A stretch of DNA of 64,000 bases from Cordia subcordata (taxonomy: Eukaryota > Streptophyta > Magnoliopsida > Boraginales > Cordiaceae), in the NCBI GenBank assembly GCA_028554755.1, contig JAPTOF010000008.1:13311001-13375000 (forward strand), given 5' to 3'. The notes beneath the pieces were generated by a model. It was not told where the DNA came from. It made no database searches and was given only the letters and a program-made list of their open reading frames with translations. Numbering within the stretch: the first letter of the stretch is position 1; every line of letters begins with the position of its first letter. Shown piece after piece: positions 11,196-24,010 of this stretch. Position numbers and translations under genes: made by a program.

Positions 11196-13559
11196 GTTAT
11201 GGCCCCGTTGGGATTGGCTTTTTTGCCAAAGAAAGCACCTTGTTGATAAAAAAGCACTTTTTTATTCTAAAGAGGTATTTCGGTTGGCTTCTCTTAGAAA
11301 AAAACCAAAAACTACTGAAAAAGTTGAAGAAGGGCTTTTTTTTTAAAGCTAAAAATTTCAGCTTCTCTGGAAAAGCTAGAGTTATAGATGAGAGAGAAAC
11401 ATGTAAAAATTGCGGTGTTTTTTTTTTCTCCCTTGACGTATCTGTCCTCTTTCTCCTCTAAAACATGTCAGACATATCTTTCTCCTCTCAAACGGCTTCT
11501 CTCTTCTTCTTGGCAGATTTTCATCCTCACATCTACCGGGTAATCTCCTCTGTCCTCTTTTTCTTTTACATTATGCTCTTTCTTTGTTCAAGATCTATCT
11601 ATTGCACTTTAATTTAATTATTTTTTATTTTATTATTTATTTATTTATTTATTTTTGGGTAGAAATCTCTATTGGCGGGTCATCAGCTGTCTTTAAGAAA
11701 CAATAGCCCACAAAGTTTGGCTTCTTTGTTGTGTTTCTAGAAATGTTTATACCAAATGGTATGTAGCGTTTCTTTCTCTCCTTTTTTTTATTTTCACAAT
11801 TTTATTGGTTTATTTGTGATATATAAAGTTTCAAACTTGATGGGTATCTGCAATAGAAAGAAAATCTTCATGGTGTACAAAGATTTAACTGAATGAGAAT
11901 CTTCTCATATTTTTAATGATTTTTCATTATATATATAGTTGAATCTTGATGGATTTTTTTTTTTTCGGTGAGTTCTTATGTTATATGAATTTCTTTATTT
12001 TTGTGATGGATACTGGAAAATTGGAGGTTTTGCTGTGTATCTTGATGTGCATGTGCAGTACAACCACATATGATTTGAGCTTTTGGTGTACATAATTTTA
12101 TTCGTGACAGGTATTTTCACATTTTTGTGATGTTTTATGCATCCAAAGTTTTAATCTTGATGGTGATTGTTAAAACAAGGGTGTTTATTATGTATTTATA
12201 TCTTCACATTTCAGTTTTCATTTGGTCTTGGGTGTTCTTATAGTGATATATATGAAATGTTAATCTTGATAACTGTCTTTGCATTTTTTGTGAATTCTTG
12301 TGACATGTAAAGTAAACTCAAGCTTGTTTTGGTGTCAATTTGAATGTATATGTTTCTTCACATTTTCCTCTTTATTCTTTTTAATTTTAGGTTTTATTTG
12401 GGGTTTTACCGTTATAATCTTGATGGACGTATTTATATTCATTTTGACCTTTAACCTTATAGTGTATGTTAAAATAAGGTCAATTCTTTTTCTTGTTATA
12501 TATATATTTACCATTTTATTTGCATTTTCTTTTGATTCTGGTGTTTAATAGGATATGTAAAATTCTAATCTTGATGGGATGGCTCACATTTTTGTTTTGC
12601 GATTTATTATGATTGTTTATGTTGTGTTTTTTGAGAAGTTTGTTTATAAAGTTATCATGATGATGTAAAATGAAGGGTGTAATTATGGTTTTGTACATAT
12701 GAATAAGCATATATGCAGATACACACAATTTTCAATTGTTACAAAATCTATGCCTGATCATCCAAATTACTATTATGCATTCAGTGTCTGATTCAACGAT
12801 TTAGTGGAATCTTGGTAATTTTCACAGTTATGCATTGACATGAATTATGTTTTACGTTCATATATCTGGTAATGGTGTTGTGAAAGAAGATGTTCAGATT
12901 GTAGTTACATGTTTTTATTTGTTTCTTTTAATTTTATTTTCCATTTTGGCACATAAGTTGTTTTGTCAGGTTTTACACCCCTCGTAGCCTCTGTACCTAA
13001 AAATGTTGCGCTGCACTACCTAGCGCGTAACCTGATCACATTTTTATTATTTAATATATCTTCTTTGCAGTTTTATGAGAAGAATTTTATGTGATAGAAA
13101 ATAAAGATCGTTCATGTTGCTCTTTGTGAGAGTTTGTTAATTGTTTTATTCTGCTCTGCCTTTTCTGAGTTCAGGAAAGAGATAATCTGTCTACCTTCAA
13201 GAAACTTTACACTACTTAACTTCTACTCTTATACTCAAGATTATTGAGATGAAGACATGGGAAATAGAGTCAATAATCTCTTTACATAATCTGACATGTT
13301 CAATGTGTCCTAAGGGGCTCTCTTGGTATTAGACACATATAGTTCTGCTTCCTTTGTGTGGTTTAAGAACAACTAAGCATTTTTCCTCTTATTTGCCTGT
13401 TGAAGTTGATTCCAATTGTGGTTGAATTGATATGATCATTACCTTTGTTAGCTTTTTTGTTTATATTGGCCAAGCAACGAACAACTTTGTCAATGTTAAT
13501 GTTGCCAAAGCCCAGACGCAGATTGCTATGGTGATGGGTCTTGTTTCTATGTGATATGC
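11196..13559. other. AT-rich non-coding region
   Basis: It begins with a MITE-like end (GGCCCCGTTGGGATTGGC) directly after the last GRWD1 exon remnant. It then holds a degenerate tandem array (about 11800-12680) and simple AT-rich sequence. No coding similarity is seen. Confidence 0.5.
11800..12680. repeat. Degenerate tandem array, about 100-150 bp period
   Basis: A core close to TTAATCTTGATGG recurs at about 11836, 11945, 12041, 12156, 12265, 12419 and 12570. It is often preceded by a TGTGATATATGAAA-like string and followed by TGATTGTTAAAA-like sequence. The spacing is near 110 bp in the first half and near 150 bp in the second. Copies have diverged strongly. Confidence 0.55.
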
Positions 13560-13858
13560 CTTCTTTTTTTTTTTTTTTTTTGGCTGAATCAGCAAGTGTG
13601 ATCTCATCTAATGAAAAAGTTCAGGTACAAAGAAAGGCAAAAGCCTAAAGAAAGCAAAAGATGTACAAGAATCAAGAGTCAAAAATACAATCGATATTTC
13701 CCCAAATTTTGCACATTCCCAAATTTTGCCTACTGGAAATAGATTTCCTTCCGAGCTTGAGTCTAATATCATTATACTCTTTGATGTGCTTGAAGATCTC
13801 CTCCTCGGTTTGGTACTTGGCTTTGAAGCAACGATCATTCCTCTCACATGAAGTCTAA
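13560..13858 (-). mobile_element. L1-type LINE 3' end fragment
   Basis: The minus strand encodes the conserved tail of plant L1 ORF2. After CERNDRCFKAK come EEEIFKHIKEYNDIRLKLG and a short non-coding tail, then a poly-A run (poly-T at 13562-13580 on the plus strand). It is 5'-truncated, as is usual for LINEs. No endonuclease or RT core is present. Confidence 0.7.
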
Positions 13859-14309
13859 GTTCTATTCATTCATCCAAATTCTATTTTTCTCCTATAGTTT
13901 GTGTAGTGCATTTTTGGAACTTTCAGTTGAAGGCGTAGTGTGAGTGCCTGTGTTAATTTTTGTGAAAATGCAAATATGTAGAGAACTGTATCAACAATTT
14001 TAAAAATTTAAAGATTATATGACTTGCAGTTATCATCTGTAATATTGTTGTATAATGCATTTGTTTGTACATAGTGAATCAAGGATCTTTTTTTGTAAGA
14101 ATGTAAACATGTCAAATGATTATGTGTGAGGATAAGATGATGACTATAGTTTTATGAGATCCAAGTTTGTTCAACAATCGGTTTCATCAAGGTATGATTT
14201 TGGGTTGTTTGTACATCTCATTTGAATAAAAAATTTATTACTTTTGGCTTTACAAACGATGTTAATACATGGTTGACAACTATTCTTTTCCTTGTTTCTT
14301 ATTCTTTTG
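13859..14309. other. AT-rich non-coding spacer
   Basis: No gene, RNA or repeat is recognised between the LINE tail and the HIP-like fragment. Confidence 0.5.
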
Positions 14310-14404
14310 ATGGTTGTGCAATGATGAAGAATCCTGCGAATCTAGTGAAGCATCAAGCAAAACCTAAGGTAGCTCCCATAATTGCAAAGATGAGTCCAAA
14401 GTGA
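14310..14404 (+). pseudogene. C-terminal fragment of an Hsp70-interacting protein (HIP/FAM10-like)
   Basis: The short frame MMKNPANLVKHQAKPKVA continues with PIIAKMSPK and a stop. It resembles the C-terminal STI1-like end of plant Hsc70-interacting/FAM10 proteins, which share MKNPANL.KHQ.NPKVAP.IAKM. I rely on memory for that family signature. Only about 30 codons remain, and no TPR or earlier exons are visible upstream. It is an exon remnant or captured piece, not a functional gene. Confidence 0.5.
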
Positions 14405-15592
14405 AAAAGTTTGTGACTGCAATCTATTTGTGTAACGATTAAGAGTTACAGGGTGGAGAGAATATATATCTTGTACAAATTAATTTGTATGTCCATCTCT
14501 ACGTCAAACTTAATCTACCTCTTAAGGTTGATGCATGGAACCTTTTGTGGTATCAAAAAGAGATCACTAATTCAAAGTCATTCGGTTATTCAAGCCAAGA
14601 GATATGTTATTATGAATCTTATGTTTAAGTGCTAGATTACTTTAAACTCTTTCAATTTTTTTTGCTCAATTATGAACAACTTGCATTCTATCATGATCTT
14701 TGAGTAAAAGTCGTTTTTGTGGGTGTTAATATGATAAAAATTTCAAGAGCTCTTTTTATTAATCAATTGATTTGCTTAAGGTAAGCTTGATTTGTCAATG
14801 ATGTTTCTCACCTTTTTTTATAATTTTATATTGACAATTCATTTTTATAATTGTTTAGCCTAGTTTTTATATACTCAAAAGTGTTTTTTGGGTTCAAAAG
14901 TTGAAGTTGTCCTATTAGGCTCAATTTTAGAAGAGTTTTTATATAAAAACTTATGCTAAAAAATATTGAAAGCTTAAATGCTCTAAATTGGCCTTTTCTA
15001 GAAAGGATTTTGGAGAAGTAATTTTTATATCATGTAAAGATTATTTTCTTTAATTTTTTAAAAAAATATTACTCCACAATTTTGGAAGTGCAATATTGTT
15101 TTAAAACAGTTAAAGGCCTATTATTTAAATATAAATTCAAATAATTAATATTTTTATTTAAAGCTTTCCTGCTAAAAACTTTATAACTCAAAAATTAAAA
15201 TTTTATAGTTAGGTCAAATAGAATTTTATTCTCTACCATCTGGCTTCATCAACACCAAAAAGTAAAGGCAACAGGTTTGATTGATAATGTGTTTAAAAAC
15301 AAATGTGTTTTAGTTTTATTCTTATGGCAAATTTGATTTCTTCGTGCATTAAGCTTTTGAATTGTCTTTGTAACATAATATGCACGTATTGTGATATCAT
15401 AGTTGTTTTGTAACCACTTACACGGATGAAGGTAAAATGCATAATCGTGTTTTGTTAACTGATTATCTATTGAAACACAAGTAACATAGACGATCAGAGA
15501 TTTTATCCATCAGTAAAGGGAAGTACAGATGAGGCGTTACGAGGACTCTTTATTTTTTTTTTTTTGAGAAAAAAGATTTGTCTTTTTGGATT
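14405..15592. other. AT-rich non-coding region
   Basis: No coding similarity is seen. A poly-T run (15549-15565) stands just before the copia LTR. An AT-rich part (14870-15240) resembles decayed MITE sequence, but I could not pair its ends. Confidence 0.5.
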
Positions 15593-15923
15593 TGTTGGGG
15601 AAAAACATGCAAATACGAAAAATACAAGAAGAAGAACAGACATAAGAAATTATGTGGTTCGGCCTTAAAGCCTGCGTCCACGGGCAGCAGAGAACAATTC
15701 TATTATTGATCACAAATACTACAAGGCTTACTCTGGTTTCTCTTACACGTCTAACACAATGAGCATTGCCAAATATTTATAGTGCTTAGGTTTCCTAAAA
15801 CCTATTAAGCAGAAAAGGCAACTAATTAATTATGTACCAGAAAAGGTAATAAGCAAATAAGGTAACGTGCACATAAGGTAATTTGCTATTCTTGTTGCCC
15901 AAGAATACGGGCTGCATTCAACA
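15593..15923 (-). repeat. Copia 3' LTR
   Basis: It is bounded by TGTTG...CAACA on either strand. Read on the minus strand it starts TGTTGAATGCAGCCC and ends TTCCCCAACA, 331 bp in all. The adjacent polypurine tract (15924-15936, CAAGGTAGAGATT on the minus strand) fixes the inner edge. Confidence 0.82.
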
Positions 15924-16880
15924 AATCTCTACCTTGGTATGTATTCGCTCCAATCAACACACCATTGTTCCTGCTGCCAACTACCCCTATGGGCTCAATG
16001 CTTCGCACCGCAAATAACAACCAAGTCCAAGCAATGCTTGAACTTGCTGACTAGAACCACCTTAGTTATCATATCTATTGGATTCTCATGGATAGATATC
16101 TTTTGCACTGATATGATTCTTTGTGATACAACATCTTTGATAAAGTGATATCTGATGTCAATGTGTTTAGTCCTCTCATGATATATCTGATTCTTCGTCA
16201 GATGAATTACACTCTGGCTATCACAAAAGACTGTACTTGTATCTTGTTGCAGTCTAAGATCACAAACCAGGCCTTGTAATGACATGGCCTCCTTTACAGC
16301 TTCGACAATTGCCATGTACTCCGCCTCAGTAGTCGACAATGCCACAGTAGACTATAATATTGCTTTCCAACTGATAGCACATCCAGAGAGAGTAAACACG
16401 TAACCCGTCAGAGATCTTCTCTTATCAAGGTCACCCGCAAAGTCTGAATCACAATAACTCACTAACCTCGTGCAATCTCCAGCCATCTTGCTAAATAGCA
16501 AACTTACATTCGCAGTGCCACGCAAATATCTCATTATTCATTTCATCGCTTCCCAGTGTACTTTCCTAGGCGATGTCATATACCTGCTCACAACACTAAC
16601 TGCATGTGAAATGTCAGGACGAGTGCATACCATAGCATACATCAAGCTACCAACAACACTTGAGTATGGAACATGAGACATATACTCCACATCCTCCTTG
16701 GTTTTAGGTGACAAATCTGTAGACAACTTGAAATGAGCAGCAAGAGGCACACTCACAGACTTTGCTTTAAGTATCCCGAAACGCTCCAGCACCTTCTTAA
16801 TATAACTCTGCTGAGACAAGAACAGCTTCCCAGTGTTTCTATCTCTGTGAATCTCCATGCCAAGTCTTCCTTCACTACCA
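15924..16880 (-). pseudogene. Copia pol C-terminus (RT end and RNase H)
   Basis: One frame from 16858 to about 15995 encodes the end of reverse transcriptase (VGSLMYAMVCTRPDISHAV) and RNase H. RNase H motifs are YCDSDFAGD, SWKAIL*STVALSTTEAEY, CDSQSVIHL and ERTKHIDIRYHFI. Two stops interrupt it: TGA at 16537-16535 in AMK*IMRYLRG, where Trp is usual, and TAG at 16354-16352, where Gln is usual. The catalytic YVDD part of RT, integrase and gag are absent. Confidence 0.87.
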
Positions 16881-16885
16881 GTTTT

Positions 16886-17575
16886 AATAAACTACACATG
16901 TGCCAAGCCAAATCTAATTAAATTCAATAGACCAAATTTAATCTCACACATAACTTTATATACATATAATATCATTGATAACATCTCCAAATCATTCATA
17001 AACTACTTTAATCATCTCTTCTAGAAAGATATATAATTGGCTCACACAATTATAAACATAAGAACAAATATTGTGTTCAACCTCATAAGTTATGGCATGC
17101 TTACACTTTACTAATTCATTTACATATTTCTAGCTCATTACATAGTTCCATAGACCTAAATCATACAATTATTTAGGTGTAAGAACCATAAGAAATTAGG
17201 ATAAGAGCAATTAAATAAATAACTCACTTACTTGAACTTGTTAAATGGAAAAAGGCCTAATCTTGCTCTAATTTCCAGCAACAGTAGCAGTGAAAGAAGA
17301 AGGAGAAAAGAGGGGCTTTGAGGCTGTTTTGGGCAGAGAAAGAAGAGCAAGAAAATGGTTTTTGGAACTGGTTTTTATTTAACCAATTTGAGTTTACGAA
17401 AATTGCATTTCAGCCCCCTAAAATCTGGTTAATTAACAAAATAACCCAAGTAGAAGCCAGCTGTATTTTTTATGCACAAACACATGCACACACGTGTATA
17501 AGGTAGGTAGAAAGCTTATCTTATTCTCCAGGCTTTTCTTCTTTTTCTTTTCTATTTCTTTTTTTTTTTTGTTTT
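16886..17575. other. Non-coding, possible transposon remnant
   Basis: AT-rich sequence joins the copia truncation point to the plant-mobile-domain fragment. A purine-rich block (17280-17350) lies in it. I recognise no protein here. It may belong to the same element as the plant mobile domain. Confidence 0.4.
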
Positions 17576-18004
17576 CCCCACGGGTATTACAACATACATC
17601 ATGGAATAGCTGTTGCCACTCGTCAGCCGGACGCCGCGCTTTACCGATATCCGACATAGAATCACCCTATACGGGTAAACCCCATAAAACAGCTACATCC
17701 TGCAATGTGATGATGACCTCTCCACAAGTGAGGTGGAATGTATGCGTATCTGCTCTCCACCGCTCAACTAAGGCAGTCAGCATAAGATAATAAAACTCCT
17801 GCCTACCCGCTGCATAGCACCCATAAAACCTGCAGTGGCTAATGCCTCCTAAACACGAGGGTGCTCAGGCTCGTCATATAGAGGCTTATCCCATCTGGGT
17901 ACTCGAACCTCCCTAAGATATGTGGTGGTCATCATCAGATGAGTCTTATGCTGAGCATAATGAATGAGAAGGGATGTGTCCTCTAGTACTGGTCTGTGGG
18001 CCAT
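17576..18004 (-). pseudogene. Plant mobile domain (MAIN-like) fragment
   Basis: From ATG 18004 the minus strand reads MAHRPVLEDTSLLIHYAQHK, then a frame broken by a TAG (PRV*EALATAGF) and a frameshift near 17815. It resumes as LTALVERWRADTHTFHLTCG and VIITLQDVAVLWGLPV. The ERWR..THTFH..CGE..ITL.DV...GLP pattern is typical of the plant mobile domain. That domain is shared by MAIN/MAIL proteins and several plant transposons. Only the N-terminal third is left. The context suggests a transposon-borne copy. Confidence 0.72.
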
Positions 18005-18062
18005 AGCGTCACCTATGGACAATAAATGAATTGATTAATAAATATATTAATAGAAATTCAGA

Positions 18063-18156
18063 TTGATGATGATGATGATGATAATAATAATAATAATATT
18101 ATTAATAATAAAGGTAAATAACCGCAATTATTATAATAATAATAACAATATCAATG

Positions 18157-18192
<36 letters not shown>

Positions 18193-18420
18193 ATGATAAT
18201 ACCAATAATAATAATAAAACTAATTGATATAATGATTATAATAATAATAATAACAATAATGATCATACTAACAACATACATGTACATACACAGTATGAAT
18301 ATATACATAAATACGATATATACAACATATATGTACATACTCAGCATGAATATATACATAAATACGATATAGACAACTATACATACATATGAAACATACA
18401 TATACATGAAACAACTTGAA
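18063..18420. repeat. Compound microsatellite (GAT, AAT, ACATA types)
   Basis: GAT repeats grade into interrupted AAT/ATT arrays (to about 18262). Two near-identical ~60-bp units rich in ACATA/TATACATAAATACGATATA follow (about 18283-18375). Confidence 0.85.
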
Positions 18421-19342
18421 AAAACATGAAAAATAATAATTTAAATCGGTAAAAACTTGAAAAAACTTACAACAAGAGGCAAAATCTTAGGCTTGAAGCT
18501 TATTGTGCGAGATATTGAGTGTGTGAAGCTAAAAATTCGTGGGGTAAAACAAGGGGGAAGAAAAAAAACTTTGAAATCGCGTGAGGAAGAAGAAGAGGGG
18601 GGAGGGTTTAAATCTGATTAATGTTCGGCTATTTAATAGCCGAATTCGACTATTGAATAGCCAAAAGCGTTAAAAACAAGGGCCGCATAAATGCTATACC
18701 ATTGTGAGCAAGTTTCGGCTTTTGAATATCCAAAAATTGCTCTGCAATGGTACGGTATTTATTGCTCCGATTTTCGTTTTTTGAAACACCATTTTTGTTT
18801 AATCAATCTCCGAAAATGCTACTTTTGAAATTCTTACCCAAATAAGACTATTTTTGAAATTAAATTTTTTAAGTGTGTTATTTATAAAAAAAATCCCAAT
18901 CTCTATCCAACTCTTCTACACCGATCCAGAGCTTCCGTTACTTCCTTTACACATTTGAAGGGGACAAAGGAGCCACATTTGACATTTTACAATTTCCTTT
19001 ACAAATTATCCTCACAATAATTGGCTATTTTACACGAAACTTAGTGACTCACAGTTGATTTCTCTTATAACTTTCGGGAAATTCTCTCTAGTTAAAATTG
19101 AAGGTGATCGCAGTTTGAAGAAAAGCAATATTAGCAACAAAAGATTTTATTTGACAAATCTGAAATTATATCATGGGGTGAATTATTACTACTTGAGTTA
19201 TATAAAGTGCTAATTTAAACAAAAACATATAATATATTAGTTTTTACCTAATGTGGACGCCGAAAGATAATACAAAAGTGTCAAATATATGAGAGACTTA
19301 AAGAATCATATATATTTGACCTCCCTTTCGGATGAGAAGATT
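18421..19342. other. Non-coding region with a hairpin cluster
   Basis: The first half is probably the 5' flank of the plant-mobile-domain fragment. It holds the perfect inverted repeat TTCGGCTATT-T-AATAGCCGAA (18624-18644) and two imperfect echoes at 18645-18664 and 18716-18733. The rest is AT-rich with no gene seen. Confidence 0.5.
18624..18644. repeat. Perfect 10-bp-arm inverted repeat
   Basis: The arms TTCGGCTATT and AATAGCCGAA are separated by one base. Related half-sites follow within 100 bp. Confidence 0.85.
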
Positions 19343-20925
<1,583 letters not shown>

Positions 20926-22675
20926 TGATGATCAAACTATTTTTATACCATTTGACAATCAATAGGCAGATCTCTGTCTTGTCTCGTATACATCAAGATT
21001 TGTTCCTTTAATTCTCAGAAAGAGTTTCCTGATTGTATAGCTAATTTGCTACATCTATATAAATTCCTTGCATGTTACTTTCTCTTCATTTGAATATTCT
21101 ACTTGTCAACTAGTGTTTGCAATATGATAATTTTGTTATCAGAATTTTACTCTAGTTGGTAGTTTCTTGAGGCCTAATTTGATTAGTTTATAAGAAACCA
21201 GGGGTAGTGCGGCAATCAATGTGGTGTCAATACCATCAAACAAGTGCGCTTCTCGATATTCAACCATATGTTATCCTACTTAATAATATTTGTTGGTGTG
21301 AATCTATTTTTTTAAATGTGTAAAAACTGTATCCATTATTAATCTTAAAATATATTCTAAAACACTTATATAACTGTCAAACAAAATTATAGGCACATTT
21401 CATTTGAACAACTATTATTTTTCATCCTAGCTATGCAATGCAGGGTCATCCAAGACAACCTTGTAGTCTTGTAGACCACTCGTTCGACCAAGTGTTTCTT
21501 TTGACCGTTCGTAAGGGTAGACTTAAAATAGTTTATCAATGTTTAAGTAATTTTAGAAACCAAAATCAACCGAGATGTTGAAACAAAACTCAATGTTTTG
21601 CTGTGGTTTGTAGCCTTATGGGCTCCTGTTGTGCTGTTTGAAATCAGCATCTTTGTGTATGTCTTTTTTTGTAGACTCGGAGAGTGTTTGGCAGTGTTTA
21701 TTTAAGTGCTATTTTGGGTTTGTTTGGATTTATTTTTCTAAAAGTGTTTTTTTTAACCTTTTTTTTAAAAGAAATTTTTTTAAAAAAATTAAAAGTTCTG
21801 ACTTTTTTTAAAAAAAATTTAGAGTTTTATTGCATTTGGTTTGTTTGTTTTCTGTTTTTGTTTTCTAGTTTTCACTTTCCATTTTCATTCTCCAAAAACA
21901 GTTTTCATTTTTTATTTTCTAAAATTTAAAAAATGTGTTTGGTAAACAAAAGTATTTTCCTTTTTATGTTTATTTACAAAATTGTCACCTTATTTTTTAA
22001 ATTTTTTGAAGATATTTACAAAACTTTTACCTTATTTTAAAATTTTTCTTGGATATATTATTATATTTATAAAATTGTCACCTTGTTTTTTAAAATTTTT
22101 AGAGTTATTTACAAAATTACCACTTTATGTTCTAAATCTTTTAGGGTTATTTACAAAATTATTACTTTGTTTTCAAATTTTTTAAAATTATTTACAAAAT
22201 TGTCACCTTAATTTCTAAATCTTTTCGAGTTATTTACAAAATTGCTCCCTTATTTTTAGATAAAATACTTTTTTGATGTTTTTTGATTTCTTAGAAACTG
22301 TTTTTTATTTTTTGAAAATAAAAATAAAAATAATTAATTAAATGAGTTTTTTATCATAATTTTCATTTTCATGAAAATAAAAATAAAAAACAGACAACCA
22401 AATGCACTTTTAAATTTTATGAGAGTCAAACTAAATAATTATTATAAAAAATACTATTTTTAGAAAACAAATATTTTTTTTGAAAAAAATCAATCAAGAC
22501 AGGTATTTTTAATTTTAAATTTCTATAAACAGTCAAATATGCAGGGCCAAATTAAACACCCTCTAGCATTTGTCCCTTTGTGGCCTTTCTTGTTGATGGG
22601 ACTTGGAAAGGGATAGATACTTCTTATAACAGCACCAGCATCACCGCGGACCACCATCACATTGCCGCCGTAGAA
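20926..22675. other. Intergenic, AT-rich, with a MITE
   Basis: No gene is seen. It holds the MITE at 21832-22405 and many T- and A-runs. The last part is the 5' flank of the Harbinger-derived gene, whose frame is open upstream of the ATG (from about 22580). Confidence 0.5.
21832..22405. mobile_element. MITE with internal minisatellite (copy 1)
   Basis: The ends GCATTTGGTTTG and, in reverse complement, GCATTTGGTTGTC are inverted repeats that continue as TTTTCTGTTTTT-like sequence. Inside, a unit of about 43 bp (TTATTTACAAAATTGTCACC plus T-rich spacer) repeats about six times. A second copy lies in opposite orientation at 46376-46934. Confidence 0.72.
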
Positions 22676-24010
22676 ATGCCTCCGACCGCCAAAAAACGGG
22701 GGCGCTGGCGAAAACTCAAGAAAACAAGAGGCAAGAAGAAGATAAATCTGAACAAACTCCACAAATCAACCCAACAGAAGTCCATATCGCATCTCTTCCC
22801 TTACTTACTCTCCACCACCGCCGCCGCCCTCGCCTTCCTCCGCCACCACGACCTCCACCTCTCCGCCTCCCAGTCCCTCTCCCTCGAATCACTCCTCTCC
22901 TCCACTTCCATTTCCCTCACGAAGCTCCTCTCCCTCCTCTCCCTCCCCCCTCCCTCACGCCGACCCCCACCCCCACCCCCACCCCCTCACTCTTGGTTCC
23001 ACCGCTTCCTCTCCTCCACTTGCCACGACGATTACGACCCCCGTTGGGCACACTTCTTCAACCTCTCGAAAGCGTCCTTCACTCTCCTCCTCCGGTTACT
23101 CTCGCCGTCTCTCTCCTCCCTCTCTCCACTCCCTTCTAACTACGCGCTTGCCGCGACCCTCTTTCGCCTCTCCCATGGGGCGTCCTTCTCCGCGGTGGCT
23201 CGCCGCTTTGATATGGATTCTGGTACTGCTTGTCGCGCTTTTTATACGGTGTGCAAGGCTGTAAATGATCAGCTTGGGCATTTGTTTGAGTTTAAGTCGG
23301 ATATTAATCGTGTTATAGTTGGATTCGGGTGGATTTCGTTGCCTAATTGTTGTGGAGTTCTTGGGATTGAGAGGTTTGAGGTTGATGGTGATTTGTTAGG
23401 GGAAAATGGGTCGTTGTTGGTTCAGGGTTTGGTGGATTCTGAAGGGAGATTCTTGGATGTGTCAGCTGGCTGGCCAAGTACGGTGAGCCCTGATAATGTT
23501 CTTAAACAATCTGGGCTTTTCTCGGGTGTTGAGGAGTCTAAGGAGTACTTAAATGGGCCGTGTTTCGAGCTAAATGATGGTGCTGATTTGATACCTCAGT
23601 ACATTTTGGGGAAATCTTGTTTTCCTCTTTCGCCTTGGTTGCTTACACCTTATAAAGAATCGTATGAGAATGAGGCGGGGTTGAGTGAATCGGAAATGGC
23701 GTTTAATTCTGTGCATAGAAGGGGAATGGAGTTGGTGAGGATGGCATTTGCGAGGGTGAAGACAAGGTGGAAGCTTGTGGCGAAGAAATGGAAGGAACAA
23801 TGTATTGAAGCGTTCCCTTTTGTTATTGTTGCTTGTTGTTTGCTGCACAATTTTCTGATCAAGTGTAGTGAGGAGTTACAGGATGATAACGTGGAGCTCT
23901 CAGGAGAGCAAGTGTTTCCTGTTTTTGAAGGTGGGGAGGAGGATGAGAATGGGAAGAGGATCAGGGATGCCCTTGCTTCGCATTTGGGTCGGGTAAGCCA
24001 GAGGACCTAA
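22676..24010 (+). CDS. PIF/Harbinger-nuclease-derived protein (ALP1-like family), single exon
   Basis: ATG 22676 gives 444 residues; the frame is open upstream but has no earlier ATG. The N-terminus is basic (KKRGRWRKLKKTRGKKK, residues 5-22), likely nuclear or DNA-binding. A Ser/Leu-rich region and a Pro8 run (about 97-104) follow, then the DDE_Tnp_4 nuclease fold. The signature sites have changed. GVLGIERFEVDG (about 227-238) stands where GxxDGTH is usual, GWPSTVSPDNVL (265-276) keeps the fold, and ELVRMAFARVK (about 352-362) has Arg in place of the catalytic Glu. Plant relatives such as ALP1 are domesticated proteins acting in chromatin regulation. No TIRs flank the gene. I infer a domesticated, catalytically dead protein that is intact and probably expressed. 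Confidence 0.85.
   Translation: MPPTAKKRGRWRKLKKTRGKKKINLNKLHKSTQQKSISHLFPYLLSTTAAALAFLRHHDLHLSASQSLSLESLLSSTSISLTKLLSLLSLPPPSRRPPPPPPPPHSWFHRFLSSTCHDDYDPRWAHFFNLSKASFTLLLRLLSPSLSSLSPLPSNYALAATLFRLSHGASFSAVARRFDMDSGTACRAFYTVCKAVNDQLGHLFEFKSDINRVIVGFGWISLPNCCGVLGIERFEVDGDLLGENGSLLVQGLVDSEGRFLDVSAGWPSTVSPDNVLKQSGLFSGVEESKEYLNGPCFELNDGADLIPQYILGKSCFPLSPWLLTPYKESYENEAGLSESEMAFNSVHRRGMELVRMAFARVKTRWKLVAKKWKEQCIEAFPFVIVACCLLHNFLIKCSEELQDDNVELSGEQVFPVFEGGEEDENGKRIRDALASHLGRVSQRT

Larger units (their letters stand above)
15593..16885 (-). mobile_element. Ty1/copia element, 5'-truncated, with 3' LTR
   Basis: On the minus strand the end of pol is followed by a polypurine tract and one LTR, so this is the 3' half of a copia element. 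The coding part breaks off near 16885, where unrelated AT-rich DNA begins. No second LTR of this family was found in the window. The element cannot move on its own. Confidence 0.85.

Noticed and set aside
11107..11461. Overlapping ORFs of 79 and 114 codons
   Set aside because: They read out of the last GRWD1 exon remnant into a T-rich insertion; only 11107-11195 is meaningful.
14453..14635. 60-codon ORF
   Set aside because: No similarity; AT-rich codon use typical of non-coding DNA here.
18102..18407. 101-codon Ile-rich ORF
   Set aside because: Encoded by the ATT/AAT microsatellite.
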